DNA of 64,000 nt from Buxus sempervirens (lineage: Eukaryota; Streptophyta; Magnoliopsida; Buxales; Buxaceae), in assembly GCA_947561395.2 (NCBI GenBank), contig OX387184.1, forward strand, positions 12,194,205 to 12,258,204. The letters run 5' to 3'. Of this stretch, positions 22,901 through 36,068 are shown in pieces. Each line of letters begins with the position of its first letter. Position 1 is the first letter of the stretch. The position numbers and the translations under genes were made by a program. The notes under the pieces were generated by a model that saw only the letters and a program-made list of their open reading frames with translations, did no database searches and was not told where the DNA came from.

Positions 22901-25900
22901 CAGTTCTTCAATCACATGTGTAAAAGGCCACACTTACGATTATAATTTGTGCATCCTAATCCTTTCTGACTCAATCCGGGTTCTCTTTGGATCCTAATCC
23001 TTTCTGACTCAATCTGGGTTCTCTTTGGCCTTCCATCTATCCTTTTAGATCCTTCAATAAGTACCTTCAGACATCTTCTTACAACTGCCTCGACAGATTA
23101 TTGCTTTACTAGTAATGTAGCATCAAGATGGTAAATAAGAGTACAAATGGTGCTCTGTGATTTCAGTTTGACATAATTATTTAAATTGTCCATCCATCTC
23201 GTGCTCTTGGATGAAATCCCCATCATATTTTGTAGATATTTCAAAACTTATGAGGACAGTTTCAGTTACTTAGGGTGAAAAAAAAAATCCTTCTGCAAGT
23301 GGTATTCAAAATTAACAAATATTTTCTCATAGTCTTGAATGAAACCAGAAGAAATATTTAACCTCATAGATTAACCTTGATAATGTCCTGAGTTAAGACA
23401 ACTAAAGCACATGGAAGATAGGTTGCATAGGAAATTTTAATCAAAACTTAAGTGCACATTACTTTTGATAAAGTTCTACAAAAATGAGATACCGACATAT
23501 AGTCTTCAAAAATTAAGCTTGTGTTATTGTTAACAGAATACAGAACTGTAAATAGATGATTAAGTGGCAAACCAAACTGTTATACTATTGTTTTATACTA
23601 ATGTTGACGATTAGTACCTTGTCTAACTTGCATGACTCAAGTAATGAAAGGCGTTTATCCTGAATCCAGAGAATAATATACAAGTGAAACAACTCCTTTG
23701 CATCAACTCCACCTTTGACAGGACTGGAAGATAGAAAATGTAGAAATAGCAAAATAAATTTAGCATCACTGCAATTGTATGACAAGAAAAAAAAAAAAGA
23801 TAAATCACACACTTGATGTTCCAGTTGGCAAGATCCCTCTGAAAATCTGCAGTTGCAATAACAAGTTCCGCTACAGGAGGGGAGGGTCCCGTAGGAGGGC
23901 ATGCAACAAGGAATGCACGCAATCTGCTGCAAAGTTCTGCACTATATATGGATGATGAAAGGTTCGGAAGATCTATAAAACTGCATGAAATAGAAAATAG
24001 ACCTTCACCAGTTAGCTGTCAGATACCAAAAACCAAAAACAGCAAGATGCATGATGATATATGGTTAACTCTTTACAACGATCACCAATGTGCCAATCTT
24101 AACAATGGTCTCAAATGGGTTTGAGACCAGCAAATGCTAGGGCTATAGAATAGTAAAGGTAAAACATAAAACCTTCATGTCTCACAATTATCAGGCTGGT
24201 GAGACAAAGCTTCAAGGTTACCCAAAAAAAACACTTATCAAATTCACTTTGTTTCCTTTTGTCTAAGTTGCTTCTCTTTTTATCCAAGTCACTTCCTTTT
24301 TTCATGGCTATTATGAGTACATCATAGAAACAAAAAGGTGATACAAAGGATGCTGAACTAAGTATACAATTTTGAAAATCCTAGCATCCAGACTATTTTC
24401 TCATGTTGATATGAGAATCAAAGGTTAAGACACAGCATAAATGTCGTCCCTGATGGTTTCTATGGTGATACCTGTTGCTTTTGAGCTATCAAGACATAGT
24501 TGAGGAAATATTCTAACCTGGGGAGCACATGTTGATTGTGAATCTCTATATCTGTGAAAATTTCATTTCTAATATTCAAGCAAAGAGATTTCATCTTCTG
24601 GTAAGCGGTAGTAAGAGTCACCACATCCATCAATGTTCCTTCACTGTTGGTAACAAACTCATCAGTCTCTGCCAAGTGCCTTCTTGATCTCTTCTTTGCA
24701 GCAGCCTGTAAAAATATCATTTCAGAAACAATATTAAGATGTGCAAATAGAAGAAGCGTCATCATGAAAATATGACTCATCTGACCTGAAAATAGCTGCA
24801 TAATTTCAACTGTGCTTCAGGAGAAAGTATATCATGAAGAAGAGTGTATAGTTTTACAGCAGGTGCTAGAGCAGGAGCGGCCGACCCTGTCGGAGGCCTG
24901 AAAACATCCATCATTCCTGATGATGAAGATTCATCCAGTGACTTGTAGTTCTCAAAAACCAGTGCAAGAATCTGCCCAATTTGATCCTCAACTTCTCCTA
25001 AGATACGATTCTGGTCAAGCATCCACAAACCATTTATTTGAGTTAGAAGAATTTTAACAACTTAAATTAGAACTAGAAGCTCAAAATAAAATACATGAAC
25101 AACAATGCCAAATCTCAGTGATTCAATAAAGATGTAATTAATTTCTATGGCTGCTATGTTTTTATGTGTAAAATAATGCTGATACATTATACAACATAGA
25201 ACATTGCACAAAATAAAATATTGCAACTCGGAGTGAACTATCATTCTCATAGAATCCATTACAACCACCTTTTTAACCGTACAGTTAAGCAATAATAGGA
25301 GCACTATACTTGTGCAAAATTATGGCAAATTAAACAGCAGCTACCTCTTGATGACTCAATGTGCTCTTGGTGTGGCTCTTCACAACAACAGGCAATAACA
25401 AATCATGCACTAAGGCAAGACAGTCTGCTGTAGGTGTAGCCACATCCATGACATAGGAAAGGTATCTGTCATATATTTCAACATAGAAACAGAATTACAA
25501 TTTGGAAATTCCCCATGAAACAGTAAAGAGAAAGCATGACATATTCAACAGCTTAAGAGAGTATCCACCCAGAAAAATACCTTAGTTTAGTGTATGCATC
25601 TGAAACCCCATAGTAGGATGCAAATTCAATCAGTAACCACTTCCAATGGCCATTTAAAAACAAATTTCGTTGCTGAAAATGTTGAACTTTCATTGCAACT
25701 TCAAAAACCAAGTCATATGCTACAGTTTCTGCAACAGAGCCATACTAGAAACAAAAAGAAATAAGTAATGTTCTTGTCTTAATATTGGTAAAAATGAAGG
25801 AGACAAGACTAATAAAGCAGCCCATAAGGCAACAACAATCCCAGAATTAAAAATTATCTTTGTTTACAGATGGCACCCTTATAAATAATTCAATACATCT

Positions 25901-28900
25901 CATCCATACGATGATTGTCAAAGCACCAAAGTGAGCTTAAGCAACAGAGCTAACCGCTCCTCAGCACCAACCTTCAGCAATTAGACACTCAGTTGGACAA
26001 TTAATATACATAATTATATTATCAATTTAAATTATAAAAATAAAATCATAGTGACAGTATTGGCAAGCTAATATGTTGATGAAAATTATGGAAAATAATA
26101 AATAATAAAAATATATAATTGTTTATCATAGCATTATGGGGTAAGTTAATATAGAAGATATAAATGCAACAGCAATATGATAATAAAATTTTAGTTTTGT
26201 ATCATTGTTGATATAGTTGTATGTTGAAAAGTTCTAAATAGTATAAAAAATAAATCGCATAACAATAATAACGTTACAAAGTTTGAGGAATAATTTGAAC
26301 ATTTACATGAATTATTATAAATAATAAGTTAAATATTTTTTAATATATAATTTAACAATACAAAGACATTTTTAATAATAGCTAATTAATTACTTGTAAT
26401 TTTAATTATTAAAAATCGCTAATGTACTTTTTAAATCTATTGATCATGTTAATTCATAATTACTAATAACTTACTAAGTTTATATAAATAATTAATCACA
26501 TTAGTAATACTAATAATATAAGCAAACATATAAGTTGGTTGACAAATGACAACTAGCAATGTCTATTGGAACTAGTTCTAGTAGCAAGTACATATTGGGC
26601 CCTGATGAAATGCCTTGTTGCCCATATAAGCCACTTACAAGATTTCATTGCATTCATAAAAGGGGTTTCGAGGAGGTCACTATTAAGGGAAATTCTATCA
26701 CCATCGTTCGATGAATGAGGTTGGAGGAGTTAGGCCTTGGAGGCTTCGGGCATTGATCAGGTTTTGCACGATCTTTGGCACAAGGATTGAACATCTCCTT
26801 CAACCAAGTGCCAAGATCAGCCAACGAAACTGATAAGCTAGCTAAGCAAGGAGCTAGAAGGCAGGATTTGATATTTGGGGATTTATCGACTTGCTTGAAT
26901 AACTAATGGGCAGACTATGGAGGTATGGAAGAAGAGTTCTTGTTGCTTTGAGAGCTCTTGGTTATCCCTTGTATTCTTTCTATTTTCATCTCTTGTATAT
27001 TCTTCTATCTCAATGAAATTTTCATCACTTATCAACAAAAATTAGTTCATATACAAAATCATCTAGACATACATATACAGTGAAAGAAAACAACATTAAC
27101 TGACTGAGTAGAAATTATCATTCCTTCTATAGAATAGCTATATCCAATTACACTTGGTTAGACTTAACAATTTGTAAAAATGATTTGAGACTTCAAGAAA
27201 AGACCTTAAATCACTTTGGAGTCTGTTCACTTTATATGAAGTCGTTTCTTTTCTGCCAATTATGCAGGTGTATAATTCTTCAGATTATGAGCAAGAAGGG
27301 GAGAACCAGAAGACTAAAGTTGAAGATCGAATCACTTAATGCTTAAAGACTGAATAAGCATTTTTATTCATAGATTACCAAATATGCCTCAAAATGATGC
27401 AATTAAGCATTTTGTGACATATCAAAGCGTAGACTGAGATTATCCACCATGTGCAATGATTGGAACATATTAATTAAAAATTCAGAATAGAAAATTTAAC
27501 TTTGGTTCAATCAAGAGGAATGGAATTTAAAACAAAACAAAATAAAACTTGGTGAGTGAATACTAAGTATCGCTGATCCCACTTTAGTGAGAAAGGGCTT
27601 CTAATGATGATGATGAGAGAATACTAAGTATAGCTAAACTCTTTCAAAGACAATGTTGCCAGAGACTAGATCCCTCTACCTTAAGATGACTATTTTCATC
27701 TAGACTGGTTGTGTAATTTATGTAGAGTTGAACTTTGCCCACAGGTTCATGCTCCGGCTCGCGAAAGAGAGACCACCAGCGTAGCTTGTCCCCCTGCATG
27801 AAACAGAAATATAAGCCTCTAAGCGCAACAATATAATGAAATAATCCTTAGGTCCACCACAAGAATATGAAAACTTACAGGGTCCTCAGCAATGGTAGCT
27901 ACTTGAGCAAGAACACGACCATAGTGCTTTCCCTTGGAATCCTGGACTTCAATAATTAGATCATCTCCTAGACTATCTGGAAAGCTGTATCAATAAAGAT
28001 GTTATTATCTTCATTCAGTATATAGAAAATGTAACAAGGAGGAATGTGGCGAGAGTACATACAACACATGCATTTCACCAGATCCAGGTTGCATTCGAAT
28101 GGTATCCTCTTCCTTTTCACTTTTCAATCTTAACAAACAAGAGTATGTTTCTGATAACATTTACAAAAACCATATCAGATTGTACATTTCAAAAGTAAAA
28201 AGACAACAAACTAGGTTACAGAATTGAGGAAACACAATATTTAGCACTTGTCCTTTTTGTTTGGATAAGTAGGGGCCAACCTGTCAATCAAGACAGTCAA
28301 CTAGTGGGGGTTGGCCTTATGAATGGGCAACAGATTGCAACTCAAAATCATATCTATCAGAAGCCACCAATAATTTAACAATAAACTAGCAGCTCCAATA
28401 ACCATGACAAATCAAAGAATGTGAATGAATGGCAAGAATAGATATATTCATTGGTTTTGGCATTTGGTGCATGCAAGAACTAGGCCATCAAAAGCCGATA
28501 TCAAGAGTGAGGAAAGCATAATAAAAAAACTCTTCATGTAGAGATGACAACGGAGCAGGTTAATTGGTTAACCTGCCCCGATCTACCTCTAATGATTTAG
28601 AGTCTGGTATTTCATAAATTGGGCTACAGGCAGTATAGGGTTTAGCCCAACCCACCTAGAAACCAACCTTACTCCATTAAAAGATGTTTTTCACCCTATA
28701 TAAAACGTACATATTTTATAAATAAATATACTAATCAGTTTTATATTTTATTTAAAACCATTAGTGTTCTAACACTTTATATTATAGTCAGGTCAACCCG
28801 ACCGCCCCTATACCAACCCGATAGGGCTAGTTACGGGTTTGGTATTGGCTAAATGCTTATAGTTATAGGCACCGTTTAGGGTTGCCAAAATCTGCGCTGT

Positions 28901-31900
28901 TGCAATTCCTACCCTCCAGACTTAATTTCACAGAAATGTCAAAATTTGATACAACATGAACTCTACATACCTTGCACTACTTCATAAGATGACGAACTGT
29001 TGCGAAGTGTTGTCACACCAATTTTCAGAAGTCCAGATACCTGTTTTATGTATTGAGTGCTAGCATGTACATATGCCAAGCTTTGACGCGAAAAAGAACC
29101 ATTTGCAGGTATCCTAGGCACCACACGGACTTTTCGAATTGCTTCCCAGCCAGAAGAAAGTTTTGATTGCAAGCTAGAGAGGCGATATCGAAAATATTCC
29201 AGTTTCATCGTTGGAGGCCTTAGAGATGAGAAACTGCATCCTGTAGGCGGGTCTAGAGCCATTTTCACCTTACGCACTGCAGAATGAGCAATGTCTTAAG
29301 ATAGTAGTAGAGATCTCAAGGCATAATTTTTTAAGTAGAGGCAATGAGAATGTTACATCAACATGCGTCAATACCTTGCACCTTCATTTTCCCAATGGTT
29401 TTCTTTGGTTTTGGAGCAACTCCTTCACTTACAAGCTCTGAAGATCGTTTTTCCAATAATTCTTCCTCTGATTGCAATAGTACTTGCTGTAAACTGTTAT
29501 GAAAACAAACAGCATTTTAAAGAAAAATGTTTAAAGATTCAATGAAAATGACAAATAAAGGTTACGATTCTGATATTTAATGCAGGTTTTATAGTCTTGG
29601 TATCAGTCTCCGTATGCTCCAATACTGAAACAGATCACCCGGTCTGGTTCGTGCTTGACTGGATCAGTCCAACACATTAGATGAAATCAAGGGCTCTTTC
29701 TAGTATTGATTGATACATACTGTAGTATGTCTTCGACTGAATGAAACGCTAAACCATGATTTAAAAATCAAGATGCCGTAACTAAAATGTAAACATGGCA
29801 TGATAAGGAGAAAGGTTTCAATATTCAGCTATTTAAAGAATAAATTTCCACACAAAATATACAAGACCAACAATTTTCAATCATGGAATTTTCAGCTCTT
29901 AACCTAGCTTCAAGTCCAGCATACTAATAGAATTTTCATGCAATCCTTTCTTTTTTCTTTAGTGTTCCCTGGTTTCATTTCTACCATAGTTTTCTTTCAG
30001 TAAAATACGAACGAAAAGCAGAAACCCCCTAAATGACATGATATGATGTCATAAGAACAATGAGAAAAAGAGATTAGACTCACCCAAATGCATTTCGCAG
30101 CAGTGCACATTCGTTTTCCAAAAATAGTGGGGCTTCCATGCAACCTCTGGCCCATGCATGAAGGCAAAGTCGAACACATGCATCATAAGAAATCATGGCA
30201 CACCATGGCCCTAGCCCACTGAATCCAATTTAGACAACAAATATGAAAAATCAACAAAGATATAAATGGCAAGAATAAAGTGGAAACCTTATCATCACCA
30301 CTAGATATAAAAATCAAGAACCGGAAAAGTTCAAATAACTAAATTCATTCGAACATACATTGCATGAAATGTGGGAAGACGAGGTGGTAATGAACCAGGA
30401 GGCACAGCAGCTTCCACACCAGTAGTGGTCCTGCAAAAAGTTGCGGTGGTGATCCATCCATTTAAACTCACAGCAAATTCACCAGTGTGAGGGCATCAAT
30501 ATACTCATCCCATTTGCAATTGTGTATCAATAAAATATAACTGCTGAAATAGAAGAAAAATGAACATACCTTGTAGGATGATCAGGAGTCCTGTCTGTAG
30601 TATTATCCTTGGTTGTAACTCCAAAGCTCGTGCTTTTCTGGTTGCTTGCCTCATTTTTGGTCACGAAACCATTTGATTTTTCTGTGCCTGGTGTACCATG
30701 CAAACTAGAGGCTGCAAGTTGCTCAGAACCTTGGTTAATTTCTGGAGCAGAGACACAAAATGGAGGTGCACTAGGGACTTCATCCTCAGAAAGCTTCTTA
30801 TTCTGAAGTCCTCTGGAACAGGGATCCTGAAAACATCATATCAAGATTATCATGTGCAACATGCAAGTTTTGAACCACTAGTACATACCCAAAATTTGCG
30901 AGTGCTAAGAAGATATATCAACCTCCAGCTTTGTAGATACCATATTTATTTGAAGTGCAATAAGATGACACTTAAAATTTAGAAACGAGCAGATCAATGG
31001 CATTGAAACAAGGTAAACTATTATCTAGATCATCCATACATGCATCCAACACGTTCAATAGGTTCACTGCGTCGGATTGTTGCAACCAAAATCATCAAAA
31101 CACAACAAATCCAACTAAATGCCTTCTTTCCTGAACTATTTATATTTATTAACAAATACAATCTCGGAAAAAAATAATCTAATGCTGGATATACAATGTA
31201 GTGACCCACTGATTTCTTGATATGCCAAACAGTGTTTCATTGTCCACAAGCAATATATTCATTCAGGACATATAACATTTACTACCACTCAGACAAAAAT
31301 TTTACTAAGAAGAATGCATAGATAATCTACGAGATCACTCTTATAACATCCACCAACAAAAGGTCTGGAAAGATGTCCTCTAGAAAGCATAATGTGACTA
31401 GCACAGATAAAACCCAATAATTCTAATTTAAATAGCATATATTGATCTATGCCACTTATTGTTAATAAAATGTGAGCTACTGGTAATCACATGAGTGCCA
31501 ATAATAACCAAATTCTAATGTAACTTGTATTCTAATCAAACCATCCTATCAGTAAACAACATTTGAAAAGCAATAAGAATGAATTTCCTGCTCGCTGTTG
31601 CAAATGAATGCTCTTTAAGATCTTCACATATTCTTCATAAACAAACTTCCTCTTTCATAAATTCTTAGAAAATATAGAAAGCAAACTATATATAGCAAAC
31701 ACTTAGCTCCACATTCACACATGCCATAAGTAATACAAGCAACAGGAAAGAAATTTAAGAACAATTAATAACAGTTGTCCTTGTCGCTGCATAAAACTCT
31801 CATAAAGGTCCTAAGTAGGGTTTTGTCCGAGATTGACAAGCATATCCAGGGACCTATATATTTAAGACAAAGGCAAATCCTATCTAGATTAGCAAGAATC

Positions 31901-33058
31901 ACAAGAGTATATCTAACCGCACATACATGTATACAAACATTGATGTAAAATAACATTTTCATGCCAAAAACTGTAAGCATAGATTTGCCAATCTTGATGC
32001 GGCCTAGCCAAGATAAGGTACATTACAATGACAAAAAAAATTAATACACTGGGATTCAGGTTCATGCAATTTTAAGCACCAATATTGGTCGGAAGCAGCT
32101 TATGGTGCAACTCTAATGGACATCAAACCAATTTCTTCCCAGGATGCATGGTGGACAATGTTATAAAAAAAAAAAAGAAAGGCACAAAAACTCCCATGTC
32201 ATAAAAATTTGGAAAGCACAAGAGACAAAATTCAGAAACAACACAAAAATAGAAATTTAGTAAAGACAACCTTTTCAGTAGCACTTTCCATGTTCATCCG
32301 TGAAGGAACACTGGAAGAGTAGCCCTCCGAAGTGTATGATCCTCTTCTAAGCACAGGACCATTGGTGCTTCCCACTTGGGTGCTTGAAAATTCAGAGCTA
32401 GCAGCAGAATCCGAAGATTCATCCTCCGTATAAGTATGCCTCCCAACTGGGTATCTACCAGCTCCGCGTCCCGGTTTCTCAACACAATGAACCTGTCTTT
32501 GCCCAACAGTTTCTCGTGAAGAACTGAAATCCGAGTACACATTATCACTTGCATACTGTGGTTGTCTGTGCAGTGGAGCAGTGTGTCTGTGAGCAGCACC
32601 ATTTGGAATCCTGTCATCCTGGGGAGAGGAATCAAGCGAGTACCGCCCTCCATAAACCTCTTCTTCCGAATCCGTTGTCACATCCATGTCAGACCCAGAC
32701 CCACTATCGTCTGCATCCCTTGGTATGGCTTTGGATACCGGAACTACTCCAGCTGGCAAATGCCCACTTCTAAATTTGGATGGAGGAGGCAGTCCAATTC
32801 CACGACCACCATTCCTTAAATTAGTTAAAGGATCAATTCTAACTCTCTGGTGTGCAACTGAGAAAGGAACTTCTCCCTGCTTAGCACCAGCACCCTAATT
32901 CGAATTTCAAAAATGTACAAGCAGGTCATTCAATTCTTCACACAGAACTATAACACGTAACAAAATTCTTCTAAAAAAATAGAAAATATCGATTCCTAAA
33001 AGCTCACCTCCCGAACCCATCTAAGGGCATTATTGTCCAGGCCATCTGTAAACATCAT
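19951..33058 (-). CDS. Large conserved plant protein with C2-like region, 1254 aa, 22 exons
   Basis: Exons from 5' to 3': 33058-33008, 32894-32271, 30826-30570, 30430-30359, 30218-30084, 29493-29375, 29276-28971, 28150-28063, 27984-27879, 27793-27680, 25744-25581, 25465-25345, 25010-24786, 24705-24518, 23980-23813, 23723-23618, 22435-22298, 21965-21804, 21717-21517, 20679-20485, 20400-20329 and 20103-19951; phases close throughout. The N-terminus reads MMFTDGLDNNALRWVRE. A Ser/Asp/Glu-rich disordered region follows (DSGSGSDMDVTTDSEEEVYG, about 80-99). Residues of about 520-640 (FFPDSLGDDLIIEVQDSKGK, then LRWWSLFREPEHEP) look like a C2-type beta domain. The rest is helical, ending with RGYWDRMGQDVLSFLENRKE. 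By memory it matches the Arabidopsis At5g65440/At4g24610 family; the overall architecture loosely recalls Munc13-like trafficking proteins, which is inference. Function unknown. Confidence 0.85.
22953..23028. repeat. 38-bp tandem duplication in an intron
   Basis: ATCCTAATCCTTTCTGACTC starts two adjacent copies (22953-22990, 22991-23028) that differ at one base (CCGGG against CTGGG). Lies in intron 16 of the large - strand gene. Confidence 0.9.
26580..27040 (+). mobile_element. 5'-truncated LINE (L1-type) 3' end with RNase H remnant
   Basis: Around 26793-26861 the + frame reads ISFNQVPRSANETDKLAKQG, matching the PRSAN..AD.LAK..A motif at the end of the RNase H domain of plant L1-type LINEs. 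A 3' UTR-like tail ending CTCAATGAAATTTTCATCAC and a short A-rich stretch follow. It has no reverse-transcriptase part, so it is a short 5'-truncated copy, inserted antisense in the 1.9-kb intron 10 of the large gene. No clear target duplication was found. Confidence 0.7.
27570..27630 (+). repeat. Dispersed GGGAACTGGCTT repeat, third (diverged) copy
   Basis: TCCCACTTTAGTGAGAAAGG followed by GCTTCTAATGATGATGATG matches the 3' half of the repeats at 17165-17245 and 3262-3340, with several mismatches. Confidence 0.55.
28550..28870. repeat. Probable decayed repeat in an intron
   Basis: The stretch opens GATGACAACGGAGCAGGTTA and later has GTCAACCCGACCGCCCC and CCAACCCGATAGGG, a CCCGAC/GGGTT-rich pattern I associate with dispersed plant repeats. 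Ends and class cannot be fixed. Lies in intron 7 of the large - strand gene. Confidence 0.35.
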
Positions 33059-36000
33059 TTCTGCGGTTTCTTCTTCAACAAAACCTAAAAGTAGAAAAAA
33101 TATATACGTGTAAATACTTCAATGTAGATAGACATCCAAGGAGGAAAAAGGATTTTCAGAAAGAACTCACATACTAATCGAGCTTCAAAAAACAGAAAAG
33201 GATCCGCTAACTTCTCAACAAACTCACAGATAGAAAATCTGAAACGCAATTAACAATATGAGTTCGTAAATGATAACTAAACAATACTTGAAATTTATTT
33301 TTAGAAAATTTGAGAAATTAACAAGAACAATTAAAGCAGAGATCAAATGAAGAAAGAAGGACTAAAACAACTTACAGTAACAGATTCAAATACTCAGAAA
33401 GAAAAATGCTTGTTGGAATCGTCTTCACTTCCACAACCAGAAGGACCCTCTACTAATACTTTTCCTTCTCTCTTCTTTGTCTCTCTCTCTCTCTCTCCCC
33501 CTGTCAAACCCTTCTTCCGATTTCTATGTTGGGATTCCCTCTGCTTTTAATATTTGAAATGTTTTTAATCTTTTTATTTTCAATTAAAGTAAGAGAATGT
33601 GCTCCAGCTGTACTCGTCTATTTTTCTTCACTCGCGCACCCGCCTGACGTGTCTCTAGTGGAGAGGCCACCTGGTGGGACCCAAAATGTGGCCCACCGCT
33701 ATCATCGCGAGAGTAGCGCGAGTGTGGCGCATGAGCGAATCTGATTAGCAGATTACTACATAAATGCAAGGCAGTAAAACTAGCATAATTGAAATTACCT
33801 TTTCCGATTATGGTAAATAAAATTTGAAAAAAAAAATAGAGAGAGAGAGAGAGAAAATCCGAAAAGAAAGCGCACGTAAAAGGACCGTTGATGAGAGAGT
33901 AACGGGGAAGCGGACGTGGCAAGCGGAAGTCGTGTGTTTATAACGGTCGAACGTTATCGTGGGGACGGTGGCCGGTGGGAACACTTCGTCCTCGTTCACG
34001 TTTCCCCCCGCAGAGCGAGACGCGGTCACATGGGAGTGGTGGGGGCCCACAGTTCCCCGGTCCCTCTTATTCCAATCTTTTTCTGCTCTGCTGGCGAGGA
34101 GTGTACTGGCTTCAGCTCTTTGTCGAACTGGAGACCTCAACATTACACAAACTCTCCCTCTAGATACCTTCATCGCCAAGGAAAGAGCGTGCATCGGTAC
34201 ATGTGCCAAATAATTTAATTTAATTGGGAAGCCAGTCAATTAAAGGACTAAATTAGTCGTCAACGATTTGGACGTAGAGAAGCTTTAAGTTTTTTAGTTA
34301 CAATCAATCAATCGGTCTGGATCATGGTCGCATCGCATGGTTTAAAAGGAGATCTTGGCGAAGAATGTTGTCCGACAGGTCCTCCCATGCGATGAGTAGT
34401 TGGGGTTTCCCTTCTCTCTAATGAGAGAGACAGTGGGGTGGAGGGATTTGTTTGAAATTTGAATGTGATGTTGCTTTCAGGGGGGGATTGAGGGTCATGA
34501 TCGAAGCTTTAAAAAAGATTGGATCCCATTATTAACTAGCAATGAAAATTTGGGTCCTACTCATATATGGCGACAAAGTGGGACCTTTAGAGGAGAGTGG
34601 CCGATGAACTCCCGGCGGTGGACTCCACTTGTAGTCCAAACTCCTGCTTATTCCCCAACAAAGTAGTCACTTTTTTATTTGTAGCTAATAACGTTAAAAC
34701 CAAAGAGCCAAGAGAACCATATTATTCTAATTGTCATGCCTTTTGTAACATGGAGTCCACTTTTCCCAGCAACAGTCGCAAAACAGCTTGACGAGGATGT
34801 GAATGCTGTTAATTGTAAAAAAAACAAAAGAGACGCTTGACCCATTGCCTTTTTTTTCTTTCCAGCTCCCCACAGTAACCATTGACGCGCCTCTTAAGAT
34901 GGGATGTCCTACTAATTAAAGTCTCAAACGAATTATTTTCCTCTTTCGAAATGAAGGATCAATACATGGACGGTTTGTTGGCGTGTTTTAACTGAATTGT
35001 CATTTGGTTGGATGTGGATAGGGAAATCTTTCGGGCCTTACCCAGTTGAGTGGACGACTCGACGCTTTCTATGTTAATGTTGCAGGAACGCAAAGTGACC
35101 TGAAAATTATGCAAATCGTTTGATGATTATACTTGCTTTCTGCCACAACCAACCTGAAACCGTGGATCATTTCCTTTTGGCCTGTATGGTTTGCTACTCG
35201 TATTGGACTGCAGGTTACGTTTCTTCTCCAACAACTAGCAATTCATATGGAAAAAAGTTAATATCTTGTGTGGGTTGAGAAAAGGTAATAGATTGGACTC
35301 AACTCAATATGGGTTGGACCAACTTGGAAAACCCAGAAAAAAAAATGACGTAGGACAAATGAACGAATAGATTGAAGGAAATCCTAATAAACTAACACTA
35401 GTTCGAATTTTTCAATTGCAAAATTGAGCCATGCATATCCACTGTCTTAATCCGGACAATGAAAACCGAGCGCAATAATCTACATAACATGAATGGACCC
35501 CTTGGGAAGCGTGCCAAAAACTAAGCAACAACTTCCTAAAAAGCCCTGTAAAAATTGAAGCACAAGCAACAGTGCTGTAAATCAACCATACGGGAGATCC
35601 ATGCGAAGACGTCTATAAAGGCTCATATCAGCTAAATGAAAAAGGAAACATATTGGGTCTTCAGGTACAACTTCAAGATCAGAGTTCAAGGCTTTCTACA
35701 AAAACAAAATTCGTTCACACTGAGATGCGAACGACTCTAGTGAGTTGCTACCAGTATCTGCATGACGAGAACAAGTAATGAAGACAGCAACTAACCTAAC
35801 GGTGCATGCAAAAAATTTATCAACCTTGTCGAAGACATATTACGAGTGGCAACATATTTACAAACTAAAAAGTTCACCAAAGAAGCTCAAAATTTTGGCT
35901 TTTAATATTACCAGGATGCTGGACTCTGAGCCAGAAAAAAATTGAATCAATTCCAATAACAGATATCACACTGTTGCCCAAGGATTTCTTATTGCAAGCC

Positions 36001-36068
36001 CGAAATCAGTGGACTGAATATCTTGCAAACACAAAGATAAGATACGAAATATGACTTTTTCATTAGGC
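33059..36068. other. Upstream region of the large gene and intergenic DNA
   Basis: A 3' splice site just upstream of the start codon (about 33087) suggests a spliced 5' leader. Pyrimidine tracts (CT repeat about 33479-33500) and a GA repeat (33838-33854) are promoter-proximal. About 33600-34150 is richer in CG. From 34200 to 36068 no gene was recognised. Confidence 0.5.

Noticed and set aside
33808-34239. 143-codon open frame (-) in CG-richer DNA
   Set aside because: Low-complexity hydrophobic C-terminus, overlapping alternative frames on both strands and no recognisable domain; more likely promoter-type sequence.
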